64,000 nt of DNA from Staphylococcus sp. IVB6214 (GCF_025558585.1 NZ_CP094723.1:1488001-1552000); one strand, 5' to 3'. Positions 51,408 through 61,309 are shown, numbered from the stretch's first letter. Numbers and translations are program-made. The notes: a model not told the origin generated them from the letters alone.

Positions 51408-51491
51408 AGAAAAAACACCTCCGTAAATTCATTTTAACTGAATTCAACGAAAGTGTTTTTATAAAGTTCCCACTATATGGGGTCAGCTCAG

Positions 51492-51510
51492 TGACTTCAT
51501 AGCTTTTTTG
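51492..51510. repeat. right arm of the palindrome split by the IS3 element
   Basis: TGACTTCATAGCTTTTTTG. The CTATGAA/TTCATAG core is flanked by A- and T-runs, so the joined arms would form a bidirectional terminator. Confidence 0.6.
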
Positions 51511-51552
51511 CTGTATTTCAGATAGTTTCAAACAATATGCTTTATTTATTTC

Positions 51553-52449
51553 TTAACTATTACTTAAAATTTCTAAATATCTTTCTAACATCTCATTGAT
51601 ATATTTCGCAAATATATCTTCCATTGCTGATAATGTCCCTTTGGAATGATACATTTCAATGGCATTATAGTATGCCAATCTATCTGTAAATTTGATATCA
51701 ATTGGTGGATACCCTGCTTTCATCAACTCTAAATTCACAAGTAGCCTGCCCGTTCGTCCATTTCCATCAATAAACGGATGAATACTTTCAAACCCAATAT
51801 GAAATCGTGCAATTTTAGTTATTAGTTTTTCTGTACTATTTGAGTAGTCCGTTAATAATTGTTCCATTAGAGGTTCTATCATATATGGCTGCGCAGGGAC
51901 ATTTACAGCCCCTAAAATACGAACTGGTACTTTACGATAAACCCCACGATCATCCATTTTGTCGGATAAAACCAAGTAATGAATATTTTTAATCACCGAT
52001 TCAGTTAATGCTAATTGTTCAGAGACAAGCGATTTAACGTATCGAAAAGCTTCACGATGTCCAATTGCTTCCATATGATCCTTCAAAGGTTTTTGATCAA
52101 TCGTTAAGCCTCGTAAAACAAGGTCTGTTTCACGTAATGTTAAACTATTCCCTTCAATTGCATTAGAATTATAAATATACTCAACCATAAACTCTTCATT
52201 TAAGCGCTCTAATTCGCCAGCTGTCAACGAACGTAGCTTTGTGAGCTGTTGCATTTTATTCTTAATATCAGAATAGAGACTCTCCGCTTTTTTTAATCTA
52301 GCATCAGAAGGTTTTTGGGCATCTGAAGGTATTTTCCACTGACGTCCTTCTTTAATGACACCAGGTATTCTCCCTTCCTTACATAAGATACGTATCCGTC
52401 TATCAGATATTCCCCAAAGTTCTGAGGCTTGTTTTACTGACATGTACAT
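51553..52449 (-). CDS. Fic-domain protein with N-terminal DNA-binding domain
   Basis: 298 residues. Fic enzymes transfer AMP or other nucleotide moieties to target proteins. The catalytic motif HPFIDGNGRTGR is intact (histidine at about 224). The inhibitory motif SNAIEGN is present ahead of the core (about 95–101), making this a class II, self-inhibited Fic protein. The first 50 residues form a MerR/excisionase-like helix–turn–helix (SVKQASELWGISDRRIRILCKEGRIPG). I start at the ATG at 52449, 7 bases after AGGTG; the adjacent ATG one codon earlier is also possible. Three regular 9-mers upstream may be its own operator. Whether it is a toxin, a regulator or a phage-defence protein is unknown. 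Confidence 0.85.
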   Translation of the reverse strand: MYMSVKQASELWGISDRRIRILCKEGRIPGVIKEGRQWKIPSDAQKPSDARLKKAESLYSDIKNKMQQLTKLRSLTAGELERLNEEFMVEYIYNSNAIEGNSLTLRETDLVLRGLTIDQKPLKDHMEAIGHREAFRYVKSLVSEQLALTESVIKNIHYLVLSDKMDDRGVYRKVPVRILGAVNVPAQPYMIEPLMEQLLTDYSNSTEKLITKIARFHIGFESIHPFIDGNGRTGRLLVNLELMKAGYPPIDIKFTDRLAYYNAIEMYHSKGTLSAMEDIFAKYINEMLERYLEILSNS

Positions 52450-52489
52450 CATCAGACACCTCTCTTTCATGACATATTACACTTTAGGT

Positions 52490-52540
52490 CGGAACAATAG
52501 ATGGATTATCGGAATAATATTTTCTATTTAACGGAATAAT
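52490..52540. promoter_or_regulatory. three CGGAAYAAT direct repeats upstream of the Fic gene
   Basis: CGGAACAAT at 52490–52498, CGGAATAAT at 52510–52518 and CGGAATAAT at 52532–52540. The steps are 20 and 22 bp, about two helical turns, so all face the same side of the DNA. GGATTAT/ATAATCC also forms an inverted repeat over the last two. This is a probable binding site array, perhaps for the Fic protein's own DNA-binding domain. Confidence 0.55.
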
Positions 52541-52557
52541 CCATAAGATTTATAAAT

Positions 52558-52599
52558 AAAAAGAGCTAGATTTTAGCATCTAACTCTCTCATCTCTTAT
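52558..52599. repeat. 42-bp direct repeat, copy 1 (terminator of the relBE pair)
   Basis: A terminator-like hairpin (GAGCTAGAT … ATCTAACTC) flanked by AAAAA and CTCTTAT. It is identical to 53485–53526 at 39 of 42 positions. It lies downstream of the toxin gene on the minus strand. Confidence 0.85.
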
Positions 52600-52691
52600 T
52601 TTTATATCCTAACTATACGACTGTCTCGATATACATTAATTATATCTAAAAATATATTTGGGTAATTTTGTAAAAACTAATAAGTAAGTAG

Positions 52692-53015
52692 TTACAAATT
52701 TTTCAGCTGTCTTTCCTGATCCATTTTAATATATATAATTGCAATAATTTGAACTTCTTTCTTTTTATCATCTATCTGAAAGTAAATATAATAATTTTTT
52801 ACTCGAAATTTCCTAAATCCTAAATCTCTCCATGGAACTTCTTCGATACATTTAAAACGCTGTGGCATTGTTTCCAAAGAATATATCTCAAATTTTAATA
52901 AGTTCAAAACCTGCTTCGCAATACTCGGCGCTTTTAATTCTGTAACAATATATTCTCTTATAAGCGTAAGATGTTCTTTTGCTTGCTTTGTAAGTCTTAT
53001 CTTATACTTATCCAT
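52692..53015 (-). CDS. RelE/ParE-superfamily toxin
   Basis: 107 residues with the RelE fold pattern: KIRLTKQAKEHLTLI helix, then LEIYSLETMPQRF and a C-terminal sheet with FRKFRVKNYYIYFQI. Basic residues (R, K, Y) in that part fit an mRNA-cleaving or gyrase-acting toxin; which one is not determined. Its ATG overlaps the stop codon of the antitoxin gene by one base (TAATG). Confidence 0.83.
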   Translation of the reverse strand: MDKYKIRLTKQAKEHLTLIREYIVTELKAPSIAKQVLNLLKFEIYSLETMPQRFKCIEEVPWRDLGFRKFRVKNYYIYFQIDDKKKEVQIIAIIYIKMDQERQLKNL

Positions 53016-53317
53016 TACAAACCTCTTTCAAGTTCTTCAAAGACTTCATCTATACTGTAAGTATCTCCTTGTATTGCCTGTGCATAACCATTCGCCATTA
53101 ATGAATTAAATGCTTCTTCATCCATATTTTCTTTTGTTGGCATATTTTTAGGTGCTTTTAGAGGGAATGGAATACCGTTATTAAAGATTATCTGTCTGTA
53201 AAACATATCTATCGCGGTAGCTCTAGAGATTCCCATACTATCTAAAATCTCTTCAGCTTGTTGTTTTACATTTTCTTGTATTCTTACATTTACATTTGCG
53301 GTTTTATTAACTGACAT
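53015..53317 (-). CDS. RelB/DinJ-family antitoxin
   Basis: 100 residues. The N-terminal ribbon–helix–helix (TANVNVRIQENVKQQAEEIL, then SMGISRATAIDMFYRQI) binds DNA and the acidic C-terminus (YSIDEVFEELERGL) is expected to wrap the toxin. The start is the ATG at 53317 after AAGGAGG; an upstream in-frame ATG has no site. A palindromic region upstream may be its operator. Confidence 0.85.
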   Translation of the reverse strand: MSVNKTANVNVRIQENVKQQAEEILDSMGISRATAIDMFYRQIIFNNGIPFPLKAPKNMPTKENMDEEAFNSLMANGYAQAIQGDTYSIDEVFEELERGL

Positions 53318-53350
53318 ATCAATCCGCCTCCTTAGTGACATCATAGAATA

Positions 53351-53373
53351 TTGTATCGTATATTGCAATACAA
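53351..53373. promoter_or_regulatory. possible operator of the toxin–antitoxin pair
   Basis: TTGTAT and ATACAA are 23 bp apart end to end, with further GTAT/ATAC elements between. It lies 34 bp before the antitoxin start, where RelB-type antitoxins usually bind. Confidence 0.4.
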
Positions 53374-53484
53374 CAACTTTATAAATAGTTCTTTGGGGTT
53401 AATGCTCCCTAAATTCACGTTGTTTTAGTATATTTTAGGCAGTCCCCGTGTCATCCCCTCATAAACTGAAATAATAAATCTAAA

Positions 53485-53526
53485 AAAAAGAGCTAGATTT
53501 TGGTATCTAACTCTTTCATCTCTTAT
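53485..53526. repeat. 42-bp direct repeat, copy 2 (terminator of rlmCD, includes its stop codon)
   Basis: The same hairpin as 52558–52599, directly after rlmCD on the minus strand. The repeat covers the rlmCD stop codon (53523–53525). Only three bases differ, two in the loop. Confidence 0.85.
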
Positions 53527-54887
53527 GATCTACGCTCCAACAATGCAACTGTCTCAACATGTGTTGTATGTGGGAACATATCTACGGGTGTGATTTCTTT
53601 GATTTGATATTGCTCTTTTAATAGTTCTACATCTCGTAATTGCGTACTTGGATTGCAAGAAACGTATACAATACGTTCCGGTGCTAATGCTTTTAACGTT
53701 TCAATAAAGGTCGGATCGCATCCTTTTCGTGGTGGATCAACTGTGACGACATCAGGTTGAATGCCTTCACGTTGCCAGTCCAAAATCACTTTTTCAGCTG
53801 GTCCTGCAACAAATGTGGTATTGTCATAGTGATTATTTTGGGCGTTGCGTTTGGCATCTTCAATCGCTTCTGGTACAACTTCTACGCCATAGACATGTTT
53901 CGCTTTGTCAGCCATGGATAACGCAATTGTTCCTATACCACAGTATGCATCTAATACAACTTCATTTCCTGATAATTGCGCATAGTCAACTGCCAATTGA
54001 TATAGTTTTTGAGTTTGTGTGACGTTGATTTGGTAAAAGGATAAATCACTAATTTCAAAGTGAATATTGTTCAATGTGTCTTCAATATAGTCTTTACCGT
54101 ACAACGTATGAGATGTCGATCCCATAATAACATTTGATTTTTCACGATGTATATTCACCTTTACACTTGTAACAGCTGTGAATTTATCTGTTAATGTATC
54201 AATAATGGTTTGTGCATGTGGCAAATGCTTACCGTTCACCACAAAAATTACCATCACTTCATTAGTGAAATGCCCAATCCGAATCACAACATGACGTAAT
54301 AAGCCTTTATGACGCTGTTCATTGTACGTTGGGATGTTATAAGTTTGTACCCATTGTTTAATTTCACGCATAATGTCATTTTGAATATCGTCTTGAATTA
54401 GACATGTGTCCATATCAATAATGTCATGACTTCGTTGTCGATAAAAACCCATTTGAACGTCTCCGTCTTTTGTTGAACCGACAGGAATCTGTGTTTTATT
54501 ACGATAATGCCATGGATTCTCCATTCCGACAGTTGGGTGTATCGGAACATCTGTCATTTTCCCTTTACGGTGGAATAAATTAACAACTTGTTCACGCTTC
54601 ATATTGAGCTGTGCTTCATATGACAAGTGCTGTAACTGACAGCCACCACATTTGTCATAATAAACACATGGTGGTTGAACACGTTCATCACTTTCTTCTA
54701 AAATATCAACAAGTTTGCCAAAACCATAATTTTTGTTTACTTTGATCACTTTATACCGGATTTTTTCATTTGTTAAAGCATGCGGGATAAAGATTGGGTA
54801 TCGATCTACTTTTACAACACCGTGGCCTTCATGTGTTAGATCTACAACATGTCCTTCATATACTTCATTTTTTTCAACGATTGCCAA
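53523..54887 (-). CDS. rlmCD: RlmCD-type 23S rRNA (uracil-C5)-methyltransferase
   Basis: Methylates uridines in 23S rRNA (U747 and U1939 in the B. subtilis RlmCD enzyme). 454 residues: N-terminal TRAM domain (about 1–60), a [4Fe-4S] site with C74, C80 and C83 (PPCVYYDKCGGCQLQH) plus a later cysteine near CLIQDD, and a SAM-binding methyltransferase domain (LDAYCGIGTIALSMA). The catalytic cysteine is C411 in YVSCNPSTQ. In S. aureus this gene follows dinB closely and precedes dagK by my recollection. The downstream order rlmCD–dagK–gatBAC is kept here. Confidence 0.92.
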   Translation of the reverse strand: MAIVEKNEVYEGHVVDLTHEGHGVVKVDRYPIFIPHALTNEKIRYKVIKVNKNYGFGKLVDILEESDERVQPPCVYYDKCGGCQLQHLSYEAQLNMKREQVVNLFHRKGKMTDVPIHPTVGMENPWHYRNKTQIPVGSTKDGDVQMGFYRQRSHDIIDMDTCLIQDDIQNDIMREIKQWVQTYNIPTYNEQRHKGLLRHVVIRIGHFTNEVMVIFVVNGKHLPHAQTIIDTLTDKFTAVTSVKVNIHREKSNVIMGSTSHTLYGKDYIEDTLNNIHFEISDLSFYQINVTQTQKLYQLAVDYAQLSGNEVVLDAYCGIGTIALSMADKAKHVYGVEVVPEAIEDAKRNAQNNHYDNTTFVAGPAEKVILDWQREGIQPDVVTVDPPRKGCDPTFIETLKALAPERIVYVSCNPSTQLRDVELLKEQYQIKEITPVDMFPHTTHVETVALLERRS

Positions 54888-54924
54888 AATATTTCACTCT
54901 CTTCATACCATAGTTAGCAGAAAA

Positions 54925-54977
54925 AGGGAGTGGAATAGAAAGCCTCTTCAAATATAAGCTTTCATTGTCCCACTCCG
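54925..54977 (-). terminator. terminator-like intergenic hairpin after dagK
   Basis: On the minus strand GGAGTGGGACAATGAAAGC pairs with GCTTTCTATTCCACTCC and is followed by CTTTTT. It belongs to the GAGTGGGA hairpins common between staphylococcal genes. Confidence 0.8.
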
Positions 54978-55102
54978 ACAAAGTGTCTAGAAGTGAAATA
55001 ATTTTCCATTTCAGCTCCCTACTGCCATTTAACTTATTACATGATCACTATTAGATAAACGCTTTGTCTCATACAGTGTGCTAAAGCGAGATTTCAATCG
55101 CT

Positions 55103-56047
55103 CTAATCAAATAGATCATCTGTGTTCTTAGGTTCTTCAATCAATAATTCATTATCTACATTTGCAGGAGAAAACACTTCAATGTGTCTTACTAAGTTCA
55201 AGAAGTTAGCTGGCAATTGTCCGCCATATTCTCCATCAACATTCAGTGGCATCTCTGCTAAAGATGAAATATTAACAGATTGCGCCTTAATATAGTGAAC
55301 TTTTGGATGTTTCGTGTGTTCACCACGTGAAGCTAAGGTCATAATGTGACCCAATTCAGCTAAACTCGCTTTTTCAACGATTAGTAATGTAAACATACCA
55401 TCATCGAGCTTTGCATCAGGAACAAGTTTTTCAAATCCTGCCATCGAATTCGTCAAGCCGAGTAAAAATAAGGTAATCTCACCTTCAAATACTTCGCCAT
55501 CATATTCGATACGCACATCAACTGGGTGCATTTGTGGCAACATCTCAAAACCTTTAATATAATACGCAAACGGCCCGACAATTGTCTTTAACTTGCTTGG
55601 CGCTTCATACGAAACTTCTGTAATTTTACCTCCAGCAGCAACATTGATAAAGTATCGATTGTTCATCTTTCCAATATCTACTTGTATTGTTTTGCCGTCT
55701 AAAATCACATCTACTGCTTCAAAAATATCTGTTGGCAAATGTAATGCACGTCCGTAGTCATTAACTGTTCCCATTGGGATTAAGCCTAATTTTGGGCGAT
55801 TGGGCTTTTCTGCAATCCCATTGATGACTTCATTGAGCGTTCCATCTCCACCTGCTGCAACAATCAAATCATACTGTTCATTGATGGCACGCGCAGCTTC
55901 TTCAGTCGCATCTCCCGCTTTTTGGGTCGCATATGCACTGGTCTCAAAGCCTGCTTGTTCAAATTTCACCAATACATCAGGTAAGGCGCGTTTAAAAAGC
56001 TCTTTCCCAGATGTTGGATTATATATAATCCTCGCACGTTTTCTCAT
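55103..56047 (-). CDS. dagK: diacylglycerol kinase DagK/DgkB
   Basis: Phosphorylates diacylglycerol released during lipoteichoic acid synthesis. 314 residues, soluble. The nucleotide-binding motif is AAGGDGTLNEVING, and the NPTSG opening is typical. The C-terminal beta domain contains MAGFEKLVPDAKLDDG with metal-linked aspartates. It lies between gatB and rlmCD on the same strand, each separated by hairpins. Confidence 0.93.
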   Translation of the reverse strand: MRKRARIIYNPTSGKELFKRALPDVLVKFEQAGFETSAYATQKAGDATEEAARAINEQYDLIVAAGGDGTLNEVINGIAEKPNRPKLGLIPMGTVNDYGRALHLPTDIFEAVDVILDGKTIQVDIGKMNNRYFINVAAGGKITEVSYEAPSKLKTIVGPFAYYIKGFEMLPQMHPVDVRIEYDGEVFEGEITLFLLGLTNSMAGFEKLVPDAKLDDGMFTLLIVEKASLAELGHIMTLASRGEHTKHPKVHYIKAQSVNISSLAEMPLNVDGEYGGQLPANFLNLVRHIEVFSPANVDNELLIEEPKNTDDLFD

Positions 56048-56176
56048 TCATATCCCTCAATCATTTTTGATATACTCATTGTTAATATTAAAACAATCTG
56101 TAATTTAAAGAAAGCCAAAACATTCAATATTGAACAGAATTCTTTAGTGATTGTCACGTGTTAAACAAAATTGAAA

Positions 56177-56213
56177 ACACACTGCCGAACGTAAATCTAC
56201 GATTGACAGTGTG
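56177..56213 (-). terminator. terminator of gatCAB
   Basis: On the minus strand CACACTG pairs with CAGTGTG, with an extended imperfect stem, followed by TTTTC. It lies just after the gatB stop codon. Confidence 0.75.
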
Positions 56214-56228
56214 CTGTTTAAGCAAAGA

Positions 56229-57656
56229 TTATTGTTTATCGAGTTCTTGTTTCAATAATTTATTCGCAAGTTGTGGATTCGCTTGGCCTTTAGATAACTT
56301 CATAATTTGACCAACTAAGAAGCCCATCGCTTTGCCTTTACCATTTTTATAGTCTTCAACTGATTGTGGGTTATTTGCGATTGCATCTTGAACAAACTGT
56401 AATACTGCACCTTCATCAGAGATTTGAACAAGGCCTTTATCTTTCATAATTTGTTCAGCTGTTCCACCATTTTCAGCAAGTTCTGGGAAGACTTTCTTAG
56501 CGATTTTACTACTCATCGTACCGTCTTCAATTAACTTGATCATACCGGCTAAGTTTTCTGGCGTTAAACCTGTATCTTGAAGTTCGATTTGATTTTTGTT
56601 TAGGTATTCGTTCACGCCACCCATTAACCAGTTTGATGTTAACTTCACGTCAGCACCTTCTGCAACTGCCGCTTCAAAGAAATCAGACATTTCTTTTGTT
56701 AGTGTTAAGACATGCGCATCATACGCTGGCAAACCAAATTGTTCTACGTATTTAGCTTTACGTGCATCTGGTAATTCAGGAATTGATGCTTTTACACGTG
56801 CTTTCCAATCTTCATCAATGTACAACGGTACAATATCAGGTTCTGGGAAGTAACGGTAATCATCTGACGCTTCTTTTACACGCATTAAGATTGTTTTGCC
56901 CGTTGACTCATCAAAACGACGTGTTTCTTGAAGGATTTCGCCACCATTCAACAATTCCTCTTCTTGACGTTTTACTTCATATTCAAGACCTTTACGCACG
57001 TTGTTAAATGAGTTTAAGTTTTTCAATTCTGCCTTCGTACCAAATTCTTTTTGGCCGACTGGACGGATTGATACGTTGGCATCACAACGTAATGAACCTT
57101 CTTCCATTTTACAGTCAGAAACACCCGTATATTGGATGATTGATTTTAATTTTTCTAAGTACGCATATGCTTCTTCAGGTGAGCGAATATCTGGTTCTGA
57201 CACGATCTCAACTAATGGTGTACCTTGTCGGTTTAAGTCAACAAGAGAGTAACCATTTTTATGTGTTGATTTACCAGCATCTTCTTCCATGTGAAGACGT
57301 GTAATACCGATACGTTTCGTTTCACCATTCACTTCGATATCAATATGACCGTGTTCACCGATTGGTTGGTCTAATTGTGAAATTTGATACGCTTTTGGAT
57401 TATCTGGATAGAAGTAGTTTTTACGATCAAACTTCGACTCTGTTGCAATCTCCATATTTAATGCCATCGCTGCACGCATTGACCAATCTACCGCACGCTT
57501 ATTCACTGTTGGTAGGACACCTGGATATGCAAGGTCGATAACGCTTGTATTTGTATTTGGCTCTGCACCGTATGCTACTGGCGCATTCGAAAACATTTTT
57601 GAGTCTGTTTTCAATTCAACGTGGACTTCGAGCCCGATTACTGTTTCAAAATGCAT
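56229..57656 (-). CDS. gatB: GatB, Asp/Glu-tRNA amidotransferase subunit B
   Basis: The kinase/transamidase subunit of GatCAB, which turns Glu-tRNA(Gln) into Gln-tRNA(Gln) and Asp-tRNA(Asn) into Asn-tRNA(Asn). 475 residues. The N-terminal cradle domain starts [13 protein letters not shown], with metal/ATP residues near [18 protein letters not shown]. The C-terminal YqeY-like helical domain contains [24 protein letters not shown] precedes the ATG, 14 bp after gatA. Last gene of the gatCAB operon. Confidence 0.96.
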   Translation of the reverse strand: MHFETVIGLEVHVELKTDSKMFSNAPVAYGAEPNTNTSVIDLAYPGVLPTVNKRAVDWSMRAAMALNMEIATESKFDRKNYFYPDNPKAYQISQLDQPIGEHGHIDIEVNGETKRIGITRLHMEEDAGKSTHKNGYSLVDLNRQGTPLVEIVSEPDIRSPEEAYAYLEKLKSIIQYTGVSDCKMEEGSLRCDANVSIRPVGQKEFGTKAELKNLNSFNNVRKGLEYEVKRQEEELLNGGEILQETRRFDESTGKTILMRVKEASDDYRYFPEPDIVPLYIDEDWKARVKASIPELPDARKAKYVEQFGLPAYDAHVLTLTKEMSDFFEAAVAEGADVKLTSNWLMGGVNEYLNKNQIELQDTGLTPENLAGMIKLIEDGTMSSKIAKKVFPELAENGGTAEQIMKDKGLVQISDEGAVLQFVQDAIANNPQSVEDYKNGKGKAMGFLVGQIMKLSKGQANPQLANKLLKQELDKQ

Positions 57657-57670
57657 TTGCTTGCCACTCC

Positions 57671-59131
57671 TTATAAGTTTTGATATTGGTCGTGTAGATT
57701 GAATTGCGTTTCATATTGATGCGCAACACGATACAATGTTTTTTCGTCAAATGGTTTACCAATCAATTGTAAGCCGATTGGGCGTCCATTCTCTGCTAAG
57801 CCACATGGTACAGAAATACCTGGAAGACCTGCTAAGTTCACAGGTGTTGTTAACAAGTCGTTCGCATACATTGTCAACGGATCATTGATTTCAGCGCCAA
57901 TATCAAATGCAACTGTTGGTGTTGTTGGTCCTAAAATAACATCATAGTCTTTGAAGACATTTTCAAAGTCATTTTTAATTAACGTACGAACTTTTTGTGC
58001 TTTTTTGTAGTATGCATCGTAGTATCCTGAACTTAATACGTATGTTCCAAGGAAGATACGGCGTTTTACTTCTTCACCAAAACCTTCACTACGAGACATT
58101 TTGTATAGCTCTTCTAAAGTATTCGCATCTTTTGAATGATAACCGTAACGAATACCGTCAAAACGTGCTAAGTTTGATGATGCTTCAGCTGATGCAATCA
58201 CGTAGTATGAAGGGATACCTGAAGATGTACGTGGTAAGCTCACTTCTTCTACTGTTGCACCTAATGATTTAAATGTTTCAGCTGCTTTTAATACAGCTTC
58301 TTTGACTTCACTATCGACACCTTCACCGATATACTCTTTTGGTAATGCAATCTTCATACCTTTAATATCTTTACCGATATCAGCAGTAAAGTCTGTTGCA
58401 ACGCCTGGTGCACTTGTTGAATCCATTTCATCTTCACCTGAGATGGCTTCTAAAACAATGGCATTATCTTTAACGTTACGTGTGATTGGTCCAATTTGGT
58501 CTAATGATGATGCGAATGCAACAAGACCAAAACGAGATACGCGGCCATATGTTGGTTTAAGTCCTACAACACCACAGTAGGCTGCTGGTTGACGGATTGA
58601 ACCACCTGTATCCGTACCTAAAGTGAATGGTACAAGACCTGCTGCAACTGCTGCTGCAGAACCACCTGAAGAACCACCTGGTACCGCTTTGTGATCAAAT
58701 GGGTTTACTGTCTTTTTGAAGTAAGACGTTTCAGTAGAGCCACCCATTGCAAATTCATCTAAGTTCACTTTACCGATTAACACACCATTTTCGTTATGAA
58801 GTTTTTTCATAACTGTTGCATCATAGATCGGTACAAATCCTTCCAACATCTTACTTGCACATGTAGTTTCTAAACCTTCAGTAATGATGTTATCTTTAAT
58901 CCCCATAGGAATACCGAATAACTTGCCGTCCATTTCGCCTTTTGCTTGAAGTTCATCAAGTTCAGCTGCTTTTTTAAGTGCATTTTCTTTATCTAATGCT
59001 AAAAATGACTGAATTGTTGGATCAGTTTCTTCAATTGCGTCATAGATATCGTTGACAATTTCTGAAGGCTTAATCTTATTATCCTTAATCATTTGTTGTA
59101 AATTTTCAATTGATTCATAACGGATGCTCAT
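57671..59131 (-). CDS. gatA: GatA, Asp/Glu-tRNA amidotransferase subunit A (amidase)
   Basis: Glutaminase subunit of GatCAB. 486 residues of the amidase-signature family. The catalytic triad K79, S154 and S178 is present ([24 protein letters not shown]). It starts two bases after the gatC stop codon, with its ribosome binding site inside gatC. Confidence 0.96.
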   Translation of the reverse strand: MSIRYESIENLQQMIKDNKIKPSEIVNDIYDAIEETDPTIQSFLALDKENALKKAAELDELQAKGEMDGKLFGIPMGIKDNIITEGLETTCASKMLEGFVPIYDATVMKKLHNENGVLIGKVNLDEFAMGGSTETSYFKKTVNPFDHKAVPGGSSGGSAAAVAAGLVPFTLGTDTGGSIRQPAAYCGVVGLKPTYGRVSRFGLVAFASSLDQIGPITRNVKDNAIVLEAISGEDEMDSTSAPGVATDFTADIGKDIKGMKIALPKEYIGEGVDSEVKEAVLKAAETFKSLGATVEEVSLPRTSSGIPSYYVIASAEASSNLARFDGIRYGYHSKDANTLEELYKMSRSEGFGEEVKRRIFLGTYVLSSGYYDAYYKKAQKVRTLIKNDFENVFKDYDVILGPTTPTVAFDIGAEINDPLTMYANDLLTTPVNLAGLPGISVPCGLAENGRPIGLQLIGKPFDEKTLYRVAHQYETQFNLHDQYQNL

Positions 59132-59133
59132 CT

Positions 59134-59436
59134 TTATGCGTCCTCCTCATTCATAACAGCAGGTACCTTGAATTGTCCTGCCTCAACTTCTTTCGCATTC
59201 ACTAATGCTTTATCTTGTGGCAATCCAGTTACTGCAACATCTTCACGTAAAACATTTTGTAAATCTAAAACGTGGTTTGTTGGATTGACATCTTCTGTGT
59301 TTACTGAATCAATTTGATGACAAAAATCTAAAATACCCGCCAAAGTTTCTTGCATCGCTGTTGACTCTTCTTCAGTCACATTCAATCGCGCAAGATTAGC
59401 GATATGTTCGACTTGTGCTTGTGTAATTTCAGCCAT
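59134..59436 (-). CDS. gatC: GatC, Asp/Glu-tRNA amidotransferase subunit C
   Basis: A 100-residue small subunit that holds GatA and GatB together. The family pattern is clear: [16 protein letters not shown] at the start and [16 protein letters not shown] in the second half. AAGGAGG precedes the ATG. First gene of the operon. Confidence 0.94.
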   Translation of the reverse strand: MAEITQAQVEHIANLARLNVTEEESTAMQETLAGILDFCHQIDSVNTEDVNPTNHVLDLQNVLREDVAVTGLPQDKALVNAKEVEAGQFKVPAVMNEEDA

Positions 59437-59764
59437 TGAAATATAGCCTCCTTAAAAATACTCTTTTATCTACAAATTGTATCAGACTTTGCCCTAAAAA
59501 TCTAAACAAATTAATAATAGAGAGGATGTGGAGGGAGCGCTTTGGATTTGAGTAGAATCCGAGCAATGAAAAAATTGCTTTTTAAATGCAATACCTTCAA
59601 TTCCTATTCAAGTTCTCGAAAAATGATTAAAAATGATTAAATATGTATAAAAAATCGCTACACTTCGTATATTTTCAATCAAATCTATTAAATAAGAACT
59701 TTCCATATCCCCCGTATACTGTATAATACTTATAAGCCACTAAAAAACTAAAGGGGGACTTAAT
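59437..59764. other. divergent intergenic region gatC–putP, no gene seen
   Basis: About 330 AT-rich bases. A TATAAT at 59722–59727 could be the putP -10, though no good -35 lies at the right distance. A weak hairpin GGATTTGAGTAGAATCC is at about 59542. Nothing else stands out. Confidence 0.5.
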
Positions 59765-61309
59765 ATGTTTTTATTAGGCGCAACATTGTCCAGTCAGGTC
59801 AATCCGAACTGGCAAACTTACATTATGATAGCTGTTTATTTTATCATTTTGTTAGTGATTGGTTTTTACGGCTACAAACAAGCAACAAGTAACTTAAGTG
59901 AGTACATGCTTGGTGGTCGTAGTATTGGTCCATGGGTTACCGCACTTTCAGCGGGTGCCTCGGACATGAGTGGATGGATGATTATGGGGTTACCTGGTGA
60001 AGTATATTCAACAGGGCTATCTGCACTTTGGATTACGATTGGTTTGACATTGGGAGCATATATTAACTACTTAATTGTAGCACCACGATTACGTGTACAT
60101 ACTGAAATTGCAGGAGATGCGATTACTTTACCTGACTTTTTTAACAATCGTTTGAACGATCAGTCAAACATCATCAAAATTATTTCAGGTACAATCATCG
60201 TTGTCTTCTTCACATTGTATACTCATACTGGTTTCGTAGCCGGCGGTAAACTTTTTGATAGTGCATTCGGGTTGAATTATCACATTGGCCTTGTTTTAGT
60301 TGCTGTTATTGTTATTTTATATACTTTCTTTGGTGGTTACTTAGCAGTATCAATTACAGACTTCTTCCAAGGTGTGATCATGCTTATGGCTATGATCATG
60401 GTACCAATTGTTGCATTATTAAAATTAAATGGCCTCGATACATTCGATACAATCGTTGAACTAAAACCAACGAACTTAGACCTTTTCCGTGGAACAACTG
60501 TAATCGGTATTATTTCATTTTTTGCATGGGGACTTGGTTACTTCGGTCAACCACATATCCTTGTACGTTTTATGAGTATCCGATCTGTGAGTCTCTTCAC
60601 ATTAACACGTCGTATCGGAATCTCATGGATGGCAGTTGGGTTATTCGGTGCCGTTATGATTGGTCTACTTGGAATTGCTTTCGTTCCAGCACAAGGTGTT
60701 GAACTACAAGATCCAGAGACATTGTTTATTTTAATGGGTCAAATCTTATTCCACCCGTTAATTGGCGGTTTCTTATTAGCGGCAATTTTAGCAGCCATTA
60801 TGAGTACGATTTCTTCTCAATTACTTGTAACATCAAGTTCATTAACAGAAGACTTTTACAAGCTGATTCGTGGTAAAGAAGCAAATGCAAAGGCGCATGA
60901 AAAAGAATTCGTTCTAGTTGGACGTTTATCTGTAGTTATCGTTGCCATAGTAGCAATTGCCATTGCTTGGTCACCAAATGATACGATCTTGAACTTAGTG
61001 GGGAATGCTTGGGCAGGATTCGGTGCATCATTTGGACCGCTTGTGATCTTATCACTTTATTGGAAAGGTCTTACAAGAGATGGTGCCGTTGCAGGTATGG
61101 TTGCCGGAGCGTTAACAGTTATTTTATGGATTGTCTTCGCACATCCACTCGGAGAAACATATCAATTCTTCACACTTTATGAAATCATACCTGGCTTCTT
61201 AGCAAGCTTGATTGTGACTTTCATTGTATCAAAAATCACGAAAAAACCTGGTGACTTTGTTGAACGTGATCTCAACGAAGTGAAACGCCAAATTCGTGAA
61301 GCAAAATAA
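59765..61309 (+). CDS. putP: PutP, high-affinity sodium/proline symporter
   Basis: A sodium:solute symporter family protein that imports proline for osmoprotection and nutrition. 514 residues with about 13 transmembrane helices. Sodium- and proline-site segments are visible: [17 protein letters not shown] near residue 60 and [18 protein letters not shown] near residue 345. The ribosome binding site is within AAAGGGGG. A single gene; a terminator follows directly. Confidence 0.94.
   Translation: MFLLGATLSSQVNPNWQTYIMIAVYFIILLVIGFYGYKQATSNLSEYMLGGRSIGPWVTALSAGASDMSGWMIMGLPGEVYSTGLSALWITIGLTLGAYINYLIVAPRLRVHTEIAGDAITLPDFFNNRLNDQSNIIKIISGTIIVVFFTLYTHTGFVAGGKLFDSAFGLNYHIGLVLVAVIVILYTFFGGYLAVSITDFFQGVIMLMAMIMVPIVALLKLNGLDTFDTIVELKPTNLDLFRGTTVIGIISFFAWGLGYFGQPHILVRFMSIRSVSLFTLTRRIGISWMAVGLFGAVMIGLLGIAFVPAQGVELQDPETLFILMGQILFHPLIGGFLLAAILAAIMSTISSQLLVTSSSLTEDFYKLIRGKEANAKAHEKEFVLVGRLSVVIVAIVAIAIAWSPNDTILNLVGNAWAGFGASFGPLVILSLYWKGLTRDGAVAGMVAGALTVILWIVFAHPLGETYQFFTLYEIIPGFLASLIVTFIVSKITKKPGDFVERDLNEVKRQIREAK

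Larger units (their letters stand above)
50216..51490 (-). mobile_element. IS3-family (IS150-group-like) insertion sequence
   Basis: About 1275 bp, starting TGAG and ending CTCA. The two ends are inverted repeats over roughly 40 bases: both contain CTG(C/A)(A/C)CCC, then ATATGGGA or ATAGTGGGA, then ATAAAAACACTT. Inside are overlapping orfA and orfB on the minus strand. orfA is frameshifted, so this copy is probably unable to move by itself. I could not identify a target duplication. Confidence 0.82.

Noticed and set aside
52692..53317. Possible phage or plasmid maintenance module implying a prophage
   Set aside because: Only the toxin–antitoxin pair is present; no phage structural, integrase or replication genes nearby.
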